NCBI RefSeq assembly: GCF_016808335.1
Contig: NC_053149.1
Coordinates: 257,596 to 321,595 of the forward strand
Length of the DNA: 64,000 nt
Origin: Panicum virgatum
Lineage: Eukaryota > Streptophyta > Magnoliopsida > Poales > Poaceae
Reading direction: 5' to 3'
The notes beneath the pieces are model-generated. The model was not told the origin of the DNA, searched no databases, and saw only the letters and a list, made by a program, of their open reading frames with translations. Positions within the stretch are counted from its first letter, which is position 1. Each line of letters begins with the position of its first letter. Both the position numbers and the translations under genes were made by a program. Positions 55,442 to 64,000 of this stretch are shown piece after piece.

Positions 55442-55654
55442 TTGGGAGCTACGGAGGGAGCAGAACTCACGTCTTTCAAGCATCAGCATAAATCTCCGAT
55501 GATGATGATTGCAAAGATCAAGCAAGAGGCTAAACTATGGCGTAGTGCGAGAGCCAAGCAACTTAGATTGTTTGTCTCTTATGCTTTGAGGGCCTTTGCT
55601 GTAGTTACGTCTTTCGTTTGTACTTTGGAACTTTTCTCAAGTCACAGTGCATAA
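55442..55654 (+). pseudogene. Possible LINE 3'-terminal coding tail
   Basis: Open for 70 codons; MMMIAKIKQEAKLWRSARAK resembles the end of plant L1 ORF2 proteins. No further LINE sequence is seen upstream, so this is uncertain. Confidence 0.3.
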
Positions 55655-55746
55655 GACTTGTAGATGCACTTACTTGTAGTGCCAAAAGCAAAGGACGAGT
55701 GCAGAGCATTGGCCATGGCCGAACCTAAATTTTACTAGACCAGTGG

Positions 55747-57781
55747 ATGGATCACGCATTTCGCCTGACTAAAAAATTCGCTAGACCTCAACCAAACCAT
55801 ACATTGGCTAGGAGCTGTGAGGGGCCGATGAGAGCCGGGGACGGGGACATGCCTCCGCCTCCTCCTCCTCCTCCGCCGCCGCCGCCGCCGTCCGGTGACC
55901 CACCGGCGGCAAAACCCCCTTTGCTGGACACTTTGTCCCCAGCGAAAACCTTTCCCACAAACCCACAAACCTTGCCTTTCTCTTCTGTGGAGGAGGCGCT
56001 GGATCTGCAGTACTACTCGGCTTCGGAGTCGTCGAGTCCTGAGGATAGGACGATCAAGACTGATGGAAGGGACAAGGATTCAAGCCGCGCTTCTGGAGGT
56101 CTGAGGTCCGGGCTGCGGAAGGATGGGCAGAAGCTGCGCTCGGTCGTTGTGAAGCTGACAGCGCACCGTGTCTCCTATAGGGATGCACATGTTGGGGTCC
56201 AGACCTTTCGACCACGAATCAATGCTGCTGCTCAAGCTAGGGGTGGTTGGAGCGTGGAGAGGAGAAAGTTGCAGGGTGAGCGCACCCCGGTTTGGGACCG
56301 CCTGCAGGCTCGCATTCATGGCCAAGCTAGGGGGTAGTTGGGTCTTCATGGCCGGGATGCTCGCCGGATCCCCGCTCTGGAGCATCTGGGTGACCGTGTT
56401 TACTCCCCCTTGAGCCTCATTCACTCTCTCAGGGCTAGGGCTGGGGATAGATGTTTCAACTGCTTTGCTCGTGACCACCGTATAGCTCAGTGCAGAGACC
56501 CGCCGCGCTGCATTTTGTGCTCCAAGTCCGGCCACAAAGCTCGCTATTGCAAGGCAGGCCGCGGGGCTAGTTTTGCTGAGTGGAAACCTATTGTGAGGGG
56601 GCTGGAGTTGGGGGACGAGGCGAAGGGGTCGCCGGTGAGGGAGGATGGAGCTCATCCCGGGAGATCCGGAGCATCGCCCTGCCTGGGTGACCGCTTGTGC
56701 GCCTCGCACTGGGGCCATCAGGGAGGCGGAAAGAGATGTTCAGCTGCACTCACTCGTCGGGGTACTGCTGGATGCTAGGGCGCGCCTGACTTGTGAGCAG
56801 GTGCACAGGGAGGTGTTTCACCAGCTTCGCATCCCGGGGTTTGCTGTGGCGGTTTCCAAGCTCAAGGACGCCACCTTCCTACTTCGTTTTGAGCAGCCGG
56901 CTCAGCGCAATGCTGCGCTGGGGCGTCGACATCTCTCTGTGGGCAACACTAGCCTTCATCTCATGCCTTGGACACGCCAGTTCGGAGTTGCAGCGACGAG
57001 CAAGCTCAAGTACCGAGTACGTGTTTGTATTGAGGGTGTTCCTGCTCATGCAGCAGATATTGATACTATTAGCAAGTTGTTCTCGGCTGAGACTGTCGTG
57101 GACAGGATTGATACGGAGAAGAGGAGGGAGGAGGAGAGGGCCTGTGTCTCACTACCAGAAACCCGTTGTTTACCGTGTGCCAGAACCTTTACCGTGTGCA
57201 ATATGTCGGGCACACGGCAAACATGCTCTTTGCCGTGTGCGCTTTACCGTGTGCGGCACACGGCAAAGGGTTTGCCGTGGGCTTTTGGGGCTTTACCGTG
57301 TGCCCATGGGCACACGGCAAAGGGGGGGGTCTCCCGTAGTGTCTGTGTCTGGATTACTACTTTGGATCCGGATGCCATTGCTATGGAGGGTACACTGAAG
57401 CTAGAGGAGCCGGTGGAGTTCTCGGAGGAAGAGTATCATGAGTTCATGGTGCAGATGGGGGACCCAGACATGGGGCTGCCAGAGGTCCGGCCGGGTATTG
57501 CAACGCTGCTTGACTATGAAGTTTTGCTGCACAATGATGAGATTCTAGATTTTTCATCACCGCCAAGTAGCCCCTCCTCGAAGAGTTATGGCAGTGGTAC
57601 CAGTGGGATTCCAGCGGACTCGCCTGAGAGGGAGTGGCCGATGAAGCATCACTTCCACTGGCAGTTTGGGGTTCCGGATAGGAGGAGGTCGCCGCCGAGG
57701 GTGCCGGTGCATGACAGGCTTTCTGGCCGAGGTTACAAGGTTATGATGAAGTGGTGCAGCAGGCCTGGAATAAGCAAGTGA
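55747..57781 (+). pseudogene. LINE ORF1 protein with CCHC zinc knuckles
   Basis: Starts MDHAFRLTKKFARPQP; a poly-Pro run follows (about residues 36-48), then VEEALDLQYYSASESS. TAG at 56335 interrupts it. Two zinc knuckles follow: CFNCFARDHRIAQC and CILCSKSGHKARYC (about 56455-56555). A frame change near 56650 leads to a DUF4283-like segment (LLDARARLTCEQVHREVFHQ; ATFLLRFEQPAQRNAALGRR). A 192-bp mini-CACTA lies in frame at 57150-57341. The end (SPEREWPMKHHFHWQFG) meets the deletion junction near 57735. Confidence 0.7.
57150..57341. mobile_element. Mini-CACTA element inside LINE ORF1
   Basis: Ends CACTACCAGAAACCC and GGTCTCCCGTAGTG, with tct at 57147-57149 and 57342-57344. The body is made of ttgccgtgtgc / gcacacggcaa units. 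192 bp plus the 3-bp duplication is 65 codons, so the reading frame continues through it without a stop. Confidence 0.85.
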
Positions 57782-59384
57782 GGATCACAAATCCTTTCTT
57801 GCGTTTGCACATAAAATTGCAGAGAACTAGTACTGCTCTAAGGAGATGGGCAAGATCTTTAATTGGGAATAATAGAGTCCTTTTGTGTGCTGCCAAAATG
57901 TTAATTGGAATTCTAGATGTTGCTCAAGACTACAGGCAACTCAGTGTGCATGAGATCCATCTGAAAAGGGACTTGAAAGTGAAACTGTTGGGTATGACGG
58001 CTGTGGCCAAACTGAGGGCAAAGCTGTCAGCGAGGCTAACTGCAATTAAAGCTTCTGAGGCAAGCTCAAAACTATTTTACATGCAGGTCAATGGTAGGCG
58101 ACGGAAGAACTTTATCCAATCCATCAGAACGGATGATACAACACATTTCCTACATCAAGACAAAGCCGAAGTAATTTTTCAACATTACAGTTCACTTTTC
58201 GGTCCTCCTCTGCCAAGAACAGCAACTCTGAATTGGGAAGCACTGCAACTTCAGCGCCATGATCTAGCACATCTAGAGGATCCTTTTACTGAGGAAGAGG
58301 TTCAGGCAGTTATTAGTGATATAGCTGCTGACAAGGCGCCAGGTCCTGATGGGTACATTGGGCTGTTCTTCAAAAGGAGCTGGCAAACAGTTAAAGGTGA
58401 TATCATGGCAGCACTGGACTTTTTCCACCAATAGCATGACCAGTACCTCTTGCTGTTAAACAAGGCCCACATGGTACTGCTGCCCAAGAAGGAGGATGCA
58501 CAGGGCATTGGGGATTTCAGACCCATCAGTCTAACTCACTCCATCGCTAAGTTGATCTCAAAGATACTAGCAACCAGACTTTCAGTGGAGCTAAATGCAT
58601 TGATTTCTAGAGCTCAGAGTGCTTTCATCAAACGAAGGAGCATTCATGACAATTTCCTTTATGCACAGAACCTTGTGAGGGACTTGAACAGGAGGAAAAA
58701 GCCGGGGTTATTCCTTAAACTGGATATAGCAAAGGCATTTGACAGTGTGCGGTGGGACTTTCTTATGGAAGTCCTTGAGCAGCTTGGTTTTCAGGCAAAA
58801 TGGAGAGCTTGGGTCTCGTCGCTTCTGGGATCGAGTTCCACATCTGTTCTGCTCAATGGGGTCAAGAGAAAATGGGTTGGGCACTTTCGGGGGCTAAGGC
58901 AAGGAGATTCTCTATCTCCTTTATTATTCATCATCGCTATGGAACCACTGCAACGCTTGTTTGATCTAGCTGTCTCAGATGGACTTCTGTCAGATATAGG
59001 AGGCCGAACTGTAAAACTGAGAGCAAGCTTATACGCAGATGATGCTGCTATTTTTCTGAACCCGGTTAGCAGTGAGGTGCAGGTTGTCTCCACTTTACTT
59101 CAGATGTTCGGTCAGGCTTCCGGTCTACACATAAATCTCAGTAAATGTGATGTTTATCCGATTCATTGTGACTCTGTCAACTTGGAGGAGGTGCTGCAGG
59201 GTTTTCCTTGCCCTGTCAAGAATTTTCCCTGCATTTACCTAGGTTTACCGTTGCACACCAGACAGCTTCGCCGCGTTGACATTCAGCCGATCATTGATAA
59301 AGGTGCCAACTGGTTGCCAGCGTGGAAGGGTCGTTTCTTGAACAAGTATGCGCATCTCAAATTGATGAATACGGTGCTCACATC
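57751..59384 (+). pseudogene. LINE ORF2 reverse transcriptase
   Basis: Begins just after the missing endonuclease (PFLRLHIKLQRTSTALRRW). RT domains: DKAPGPDGYIGLFFKRSW, TAG at 58432-58434 in place of a coding codon, then LLPKKEDAQGIGDFRPISL, RSIHDNFLYAQNLVRDL, LFLKLDIAKAFDSVRWDFL, GLRQGDSLSPLLFIIAMEPL, and the catalytic ASLYADDAAIFL at about 59025-59060. ICLNLSKCD-type and YLGLPLHTRQLRR follow. Interrupted by the MITE at 59385. Confidence 0.85.
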
Positions 59385-59536
59385 CAGGGGCGGAGACAGG
59401 GGGGATGGACAGGGGCCTGCCCCCCCCCCCTCCCCAAATTTACATTAGAAATTTAAATTTTGATTAAATTTTTATATAAATTTGTATGGTTGGCCCCCCT
59501 AATAATGAAAAAAACAACTTTCTGGCTCCACCCCTG
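59385..59536. mobile_element. hAT-type MITE inside LINE ORF2
   Basis: 8-bp duplication ctcacatc (59377-59384 and 59537-59544). Termini caggggcggagacagg and ctggctccacccctg. 152 bp with a run of C at 59420-59431. Confidence 0.85.
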
Positions 59537-59544
59537 CTCACATC

Positions 59545-60660
59545 CATCCCAGTGTACTTCCTCACTGTATTTGAACTGAAAAAATGGGCGGTCAAGAAGA
59601 TTGATAAGATCAGAAGGGCTTTCTTGTGGAATGGGAATGCCGAGGCTACTGGAGCGCAGTGTCTGGTGGCTTGGGACAAAATCAAGAGGCCCAAAATTGC
59701 TGGAGGGCTGGGTGTACTCGATCTGGAAAAATTCAGCAGAGCTTTGCGTTTGCGCTGGTTGTGGTTCAAGTGGACGGACCTAGAGCGGCCTTGGGTGGGA
59801 TATGACATCCCTTGCTCGGACACAGATAAGCAGTTATTCAGATGCTCAACGGTGGTTACATTGGGTGATGGCTGCTCGGCCTTGTTCTAGGAGTCGACGT
59901 GGTCAGACGGTGTTGCTCCTCGGGATCTTGCACCAAAACTCTACAAGCTGGCGTGGCGCAAGGGCCTGACCGTCAGGGAGGAGGTGGAGAATCAAACCTG
60001 GACCAGGGGACTTTGGAGGATGTCAAATGCTGAGGAGATGGCTTAGTTTATTCTACTGTGGGAGAGAGTGCAGGAGGTGGTGTTCTCTGATCAGTCGAAC
60101 ATAATCTCTTGGAAGTGGACGGCAAATGGTCAGTACTCTTCCAAATCAGCATATGCAATTCAGTTTGCGGGTTCTTACTGCACTTTCAACTCCACTGCTA
60201 TCTGGAAGGCAAAGACTGAGGGCAAACATTGTTTCTTCGGATGGCTGTACCTCCAACAAAAAATTCAGACTGCAGACAACCTGACGCTCAAAGGGATTCC
60301 GTGTGATCCGCAGTGCTGCCTTTGTGATCAAGCACTTGAATCGGCAGCACACTCTGTCTGCAGTGCCCTTTTGCTCAGGAGGTCTGGTTTCTGGTTCACG
60401 TCTGGACGAAGGGTCTTATTGCTGTGCCATCATCAGATGCTCATGTTGAGGATTGGTGGAACGAGGCTCTTTCGCGGGCTTCGACGCACAACAAAAGTCA
60501 TTTTGCGGCTGTCCTTCTATACACGATTTGGAATATCTGGAACGAAAGAAATAGGAGGATTTTCCAAGGTTTGGCGCAGTCACCTGTTCGAGTGCTCAGC
60601 CTAATTAAATAGGAGATGGCGGTTAGGCACCAGGCCTGTGTAGCACGAGGGTTTAACTAG
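59545..60660 (+). pseudogene. LINE ORF2 C-terminal region (zf-RVT type)
   Basis: Reads IPVYFLTVFELKKWAVKKID, RRAFLWNGNAEATGAQCLVA, GGLGVLDLEKFSRALRLRW; stops near 59888 and 60042; then the zf-RVT core YSSKSAYAIQFAGS, GKHCFFGWLYLQQKIQTADN and CDPQCCLCDQALESAAH, a shift near 60360, and WNIWNERNRRIFQ. Ends shortly before the A-run. Confidence 0.75.
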
Positions 60661-60797
60661 TGTAGTCATGTTGTTTTTTAATCATGAGTCTGAGTGTTCT
60701 TTTCTTTTATGTAATCACAACCTATGTAAGACCTCGCATGCTTCTTCTTCTTATATGATCTGGCAGTGCTCCTGCCTTTAACTTCAAAAAAAAAGAG
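60661..60797 (+). other. LINE 3' UTR and poly(A) end
   Basis: Non-coding; tgtaatcacaacctatgt and an A-run at 60786-60794 just before the target duplication. Confidence 0.7.
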
Positions 60798-60985
60798 AGC
60801 AAAGGACGATTAATGGGGAGACATGACTTAAAATGGATTATGATGGAACTAATTGCTTTAGCAGGACAAACTATATATAACTCTATCATACATTGTTCAG
60901 TTAACAACATAAACATGTATTGGTGTAGCATGCAAAATAATGTTCCAAAGCTTAACTGGTTCCTTAATATGTTGACTTCAATACC

Positions 60986-61086
60986 ATACAAGTTGGTTCG
61001 ACACATAGAAAACAACTTCAAATCCACAAGCATACCATACGAGTTGGTTCCACACATAGAAAACAACTTCAAATCCACAAGCATAG
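60986..61086. repeat. Tandem duplication, about 51-bp unit
   Basis: A unit with aaaacaacttcaaatccaca and agcatacca occurs twice head to tail with a few substitutions. Confidence 0.75.
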
Positions 61087-61203
61087 GTCCTCTAGCCTTG
61101 AAACTTAAAATAGATTTCAGTGACATAATGAGATCACTAAAACATCACAAAAGACTATTAAATCGTCCATGGCAAGCAGTGGCAGAGCATCGGCCTCACT
61201 AAG

Positions 61204-61286
61204 ATCCATCTTTGGCTGCAGCACAGCAGGCATCACTCCACAGCATCAGCTTGATAGTTGGATTCTTTTTCGTCCACAGAAACTGT
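61204..61286 (-). other. Possible terminal exon (uncertain)
   Basis: On the minus strand TTTAACAG precedes an open stretch that ends in a stop in two frames (VDEKESNYQADAVE or FLWTKKNPTIKLMLWSDA). It could belong to the DUF1618 gene upstream. No homology supports either frame. Confidence 0.2.
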
Positions 61287-61397
61287 TAAAACAATACAAC
61301 GAAACAGCATAAATATTAGGTGAAGTACCCTAGTTTGATTGAGATGTAAGGAATCAGTTCCGAAAAAAATAGTCACATTTCCATTGTGCCATGCATA

Positions 61398-61542
61398 CTC
61401 CCTCAATTCCAAACTATAATACATTTTGGCTTTTCTGGATACATTAGTTTCACTATGTATCTAGATATAGTGTATTTCTAAGTGCATAAAAAAACTATGT
61501 ATCAAGAAAAGACAAAATGTCTTGCAATAATTTGGAATGAAG
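61398..61542. mobile_element. Stowaway MITE
   Basis: Starts ctccctcaattccaaactat after TA (61396-61397) and ends ttgcaataatttggaatgaag. The interior atgtatctagatatagtg is typical of grass Stowaways. Confidence 0.65.
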
Positions 61543-61707
61543 TTTTTAATGGCCTTACCACCGTACATACACACATAAATAATTTAATTCAACTGGGAAA
61601 CATAAGCTCAGGGACTGCAGGTTTTAGTAAGGATAAAGAAAACATAATCCCTTATGGGCTTGACCCCAAGTAATCAGTATATAACCAAAATAGTTTCTAC
61701 TTGCTTG

Positions 61708-62296
61708 CACAGCTAGAAAATAGCTTATTAGTACCGGTCATGGGGATGGCTTTGTACCGGTTGTTTCAACAGGTACTGGCCGGCCGGTACTAAATGGATG
61801 GCCATTTAGTATCGGTCGCATCAACCGGTACTAAAGACAGACAATAAAGACGAAAAAATGCATGCAATTTTGAGGAATCGAACACACAACTTCAGTCTTC
61901 ACGCGGAGCTTACTTTATAATCCCACCTACACAGCACATGTGAGTGCATTGAAGATGCCATCCTTTTGAAGTAACCGAAACAGACCATTTAGTACCGGGC
62001 CATAACCATTTAGTACCGGGCCATAACACCAACCGGTACTAAATGCCACCATTTAGTACCGGGTGGTGTTATTACCCAGTACTAAATGGTTGGGGGCCCG
62101 GAAGCTATTTAGTACCGGGTTGTAACACCAACCGGTACTAAATGATGGCATTTAGTACCGGGTAGTGTTACAAACCGGTATTAAATGGTTTTAGGAGCTA
62201 CTGTGCTATTTGACCGGTACTAAATGGACATTAGTACCGGCTCAAAAGCAACTGGTATTAATTGAACGTGGACGAATAGCCCTTTTTCTAGTAGTG
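61708..62296. mobile_element. Small CACTA element
   Basis: Right end CACTACTAGAAAAAGGGC (minus, from 62296) and a decayed left end cacagctagaaaatagc, with ttg at 61705-61707 and 62297-62299. About a dozen tttagtaccgg / ccggtactaaa subterminal units in both orientations surround a unique core (61850-61985). No transposase. Confidence 0.75.
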
Positions 62297-62779
62297 TTGG
62301 GAACATCAATTCAATTAAGACACAGCAGCCCTCCTAATAGTTTGCTAGAATTACACCCTCACATTTGTTCTTATCTTGCTATAAGTTCACTTCCTCATCA
62401 TTGGCAACTGAAATCAGTGGGTACAAGGGAAACAACTGTTAGGACACACACATATGGACCTATGGCTGGAACCCACCTTTTCCACTGATACACAGATGCC
62501 CATGCCCATCTGTCCACTACGAATATCTAGTTGTTCAACAATTTGCAACATTACTAACTGAAAGTGTAAAATAAACTAATTAGTGTACATCCACTTATCA
62601 TCTTTCTAACATCTAAAAGTTCAAGCATTTGTGATATTACTAACAGAGCAATACAAATAATAAAATAAAATGACAGTATGTCCGATTCCAAGAATCAAGA
62701 GTATATAAAAAGAACACAAGAGTAGGCATCAATTCAATTTGCAGAAAATATATGATACAAGAAGCCAATTAGTTATACC
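62297..62779. other. No gene recognised
   Basis: Probably intron or 3' flank of the DUF1618 gene; A+T-rich, with no motif or repeat of note. Confidence 0.4.
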
Positions 62780-64000
62780 TGGGTCAGTAGCCGAACTTTT
62801 TAACGCCATCTTGGGCTTCGTTTTTTTTTTTTGGTCTCGAATCACCTTGGGATTCGTATACTTGGAGATCCTACTAAGACAATAGATGCGTTCACAAAAC
62901 GGATGACCTTGCTCACCAATGGAAGCCACATGCTTCAGTGTACCTTGCTCCTTCATGTCAACAGCAAGAAACCATGCTTTGGGGTGCAGATACTTTTCCC
63001 TTGCCACCAAGACCAAGTACACAATGTCGTCTGCACCATTGGGACAGAGAGTGGGCTGACAAACACTGAGGTTGTGCAATTCTAGCTGTTGTTGTGCTTG
63101 TGCTGTTGCCACAGCGGCCTGGTCATTGCTGTGATCTCGTGGTGGTGGTCTACATGGCAACCCAGATCCCTCCAGCATCCGTGCGTCAATGGTGATGTTG
63201 GAAGCCTGGACGCTGCGTTCCTCGTGCCAATCCTCCAGGGAGTCGCTCATCTTGCTGTTGCTCCACGTGGTGACCTCCCAATCAAGAACCTTTATTTCTT
63301 CCCCGTAAAGACCCCTGGTAGCCGCATAAACAGGAGGAGGAGACTCGTTGCGCTCCAGGTGCACAAGCATGGGACAGCCCTTGTCTCTGTTGAAGGAGAC
63401 GCCACGGGTGTGCCCTCCGAAGTCTAGCTCCACTCCCAACCCCTTGTTCAGGCTCATCTGCCTCGATGGCAGTGGGATGGGCACTCCACGAAGGGAAGAG
63501 TCGGGGCGGAGCACGTCGCAGAGCAGGATGGTGCCATCCTCGCCTCCGATGGTGACCACGGCGGCGTTGTAGTGGCGTAGGAGCGCAACGCAGTACATGG
63601 GAATCCTCTTTCCACTGCGGCGGTTCCACGGACACCCTGCGCGTCGTCCAGGTGGAGTTCTCGGAGTGGTACAGCTGGAGCTCGTACACGTCGTTCCTGC
63701 CTATGTCCATCAGCGACGCGACGGTGTAACAGCCCGTCCGGACGAGGGAGGAGGCCGACGTCTTCCCCTTGGAAGACGGGGTCCGGGGGGCTCTCGAGCA
63801 GATCGAGCGACGGGTATTCGGTGGAAGCCCGGTAGACGTAGTAGTCGTGGGAGTGCTTAAGCGAGAGGTGGCCAGATTTGCGCCCGACGTTGACGCGGAG
63901 GAGGAGGAGGTCGTCCACCGAGCAGAGGATGAATGGATCCACGAACGGGTTCAGATCGTCGGAGGCCACGTACACGATGGAGGGCTGCGGTGGGGGGTTT
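62780..64000 (-). pseudogene. DUF1618 family gene, 5' truncated by the window edge
   Basis: Grass-expanded family of unknown function. The minus strand is open from the window edge: PSIVYVASDDLNPFVDPFIL, HDYYVYRASTEYPSLDLLES. A one-base shift near 63750 leads to VASLMDIGRNDVYELQLYHS, STWTTRRVSVEPPQW. A second shift near 63615 leads to MYCVALLRHYNAAVVTIGGE, GCPMLVHLERNESPPPVYAA, GLYGEEIKVLDWEVTTWSNS, and AREKYLHPKAWFLAVDM. A donor-like CCCAG|GTATAAC lies at 62780. Two shifts make it a likely pseudogene, although short introns or sequence error are alternatives. Confidence 0.7.

Larger units (their letters stand above)
55699..60797 (+). mobile_element. LINE (L1-type), endonuclease deleted
   Basis: A 12-bp target duplication agcaaaggacga (55687-55698 and 60798-60809) and an A-run at 60786-60794 define the ends. 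ORF1 with two zinc knuckles, then RT, then a zf-RVT/RNase H-like C-terminus. The apurinic endonuclease region between ORF1 and RT is missing. Two smaller elements sit inside (57150-57341, 59385-59536). Confidence 0.85.

Overview
The window is nuclear DNA of a grass (Poaceae), most likely a panicoid; the genus cannot be fixed from sequence alone. The evidence is spliced genes with GT-AG introns, grass-typical families (DUF1618, F-box with associated C-terminal region, CIP7-like, chloroplast-type ferroportin), and nested LTR retrotransposons, LINEs, CACTA, hAT, mariner and Tourist elements. No rRNA, tRNA, CRISPR or bacterial feature is visible. Most of the window is mobile DNA, and every host gene recognised here is broken or cut by a window edge.

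Layout. 1-542 is the 5' end of a minus-strand Copia element with a 124-bp LTR, inserted in the last visible exon of a CIP7-like gene fragment (543-3984) that carries a nonsense codon, two frameshifts and a SMART/TRIM-like mini-retrotransposon in an intron. To its right lie a promoter-like leader and a CACTA terminus (4308-4481), which suggests a captured gene. 4482-5600 holds 5' exons of an unrecognised gene. 5683-7325 is a Stowaway MITE followed by a mariner-like deletion derivative with an hAT-type MITE inside it. 8791-9750 encodes a BED finger joined to an hAT dimerisation domain, without the catalytic core.

10860-32219 is one minus-strand F-box gene split into three pieces by two LTR retrotransposons: a 6.5-kb Copia element (11165-17710, TSD catgt) and a 13.6-kb Tat-lineage Gypsy element (18295-31877, TSD gagca). 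Removing each with one TSD copy rejoins the F-box frame. The Gypsy element contains a nested solo LTR (21249-22771), a second RNase H domain, two tandem-repeat arrays and a long antisense ORF. 32300-34030 is a MITE cluster, 34439-34798 the C-terminal exons of a Myb/TRF-like gene.

35746-47423 is a second Copia element (TSD aaata) that split a duplicate of the F-box 3' flank. It holds a nested 5.4-kb insert (40795-46173) with a minus-strand Gypsy pol and a 480-bp direct repeat. 47546-51300 is AT-rich intergenic DNA. 51458-54753 is a ferroportin (IREG3/MAR1-type) pseudogene on the plus strand. 55699-60797 is a LINE with a 12-bp TSD and a poly(A) end, missing its endonuclease and carrying a mini-CACTA and an hAT MITE. 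61398-62296 holds a Stowaway and a small CACTA element. 62780-64000 is the 3' part of a DUF1618 gene on the minus strand. The genes do not form a pathway; the window is best read as a stratigraphic record of transposition.
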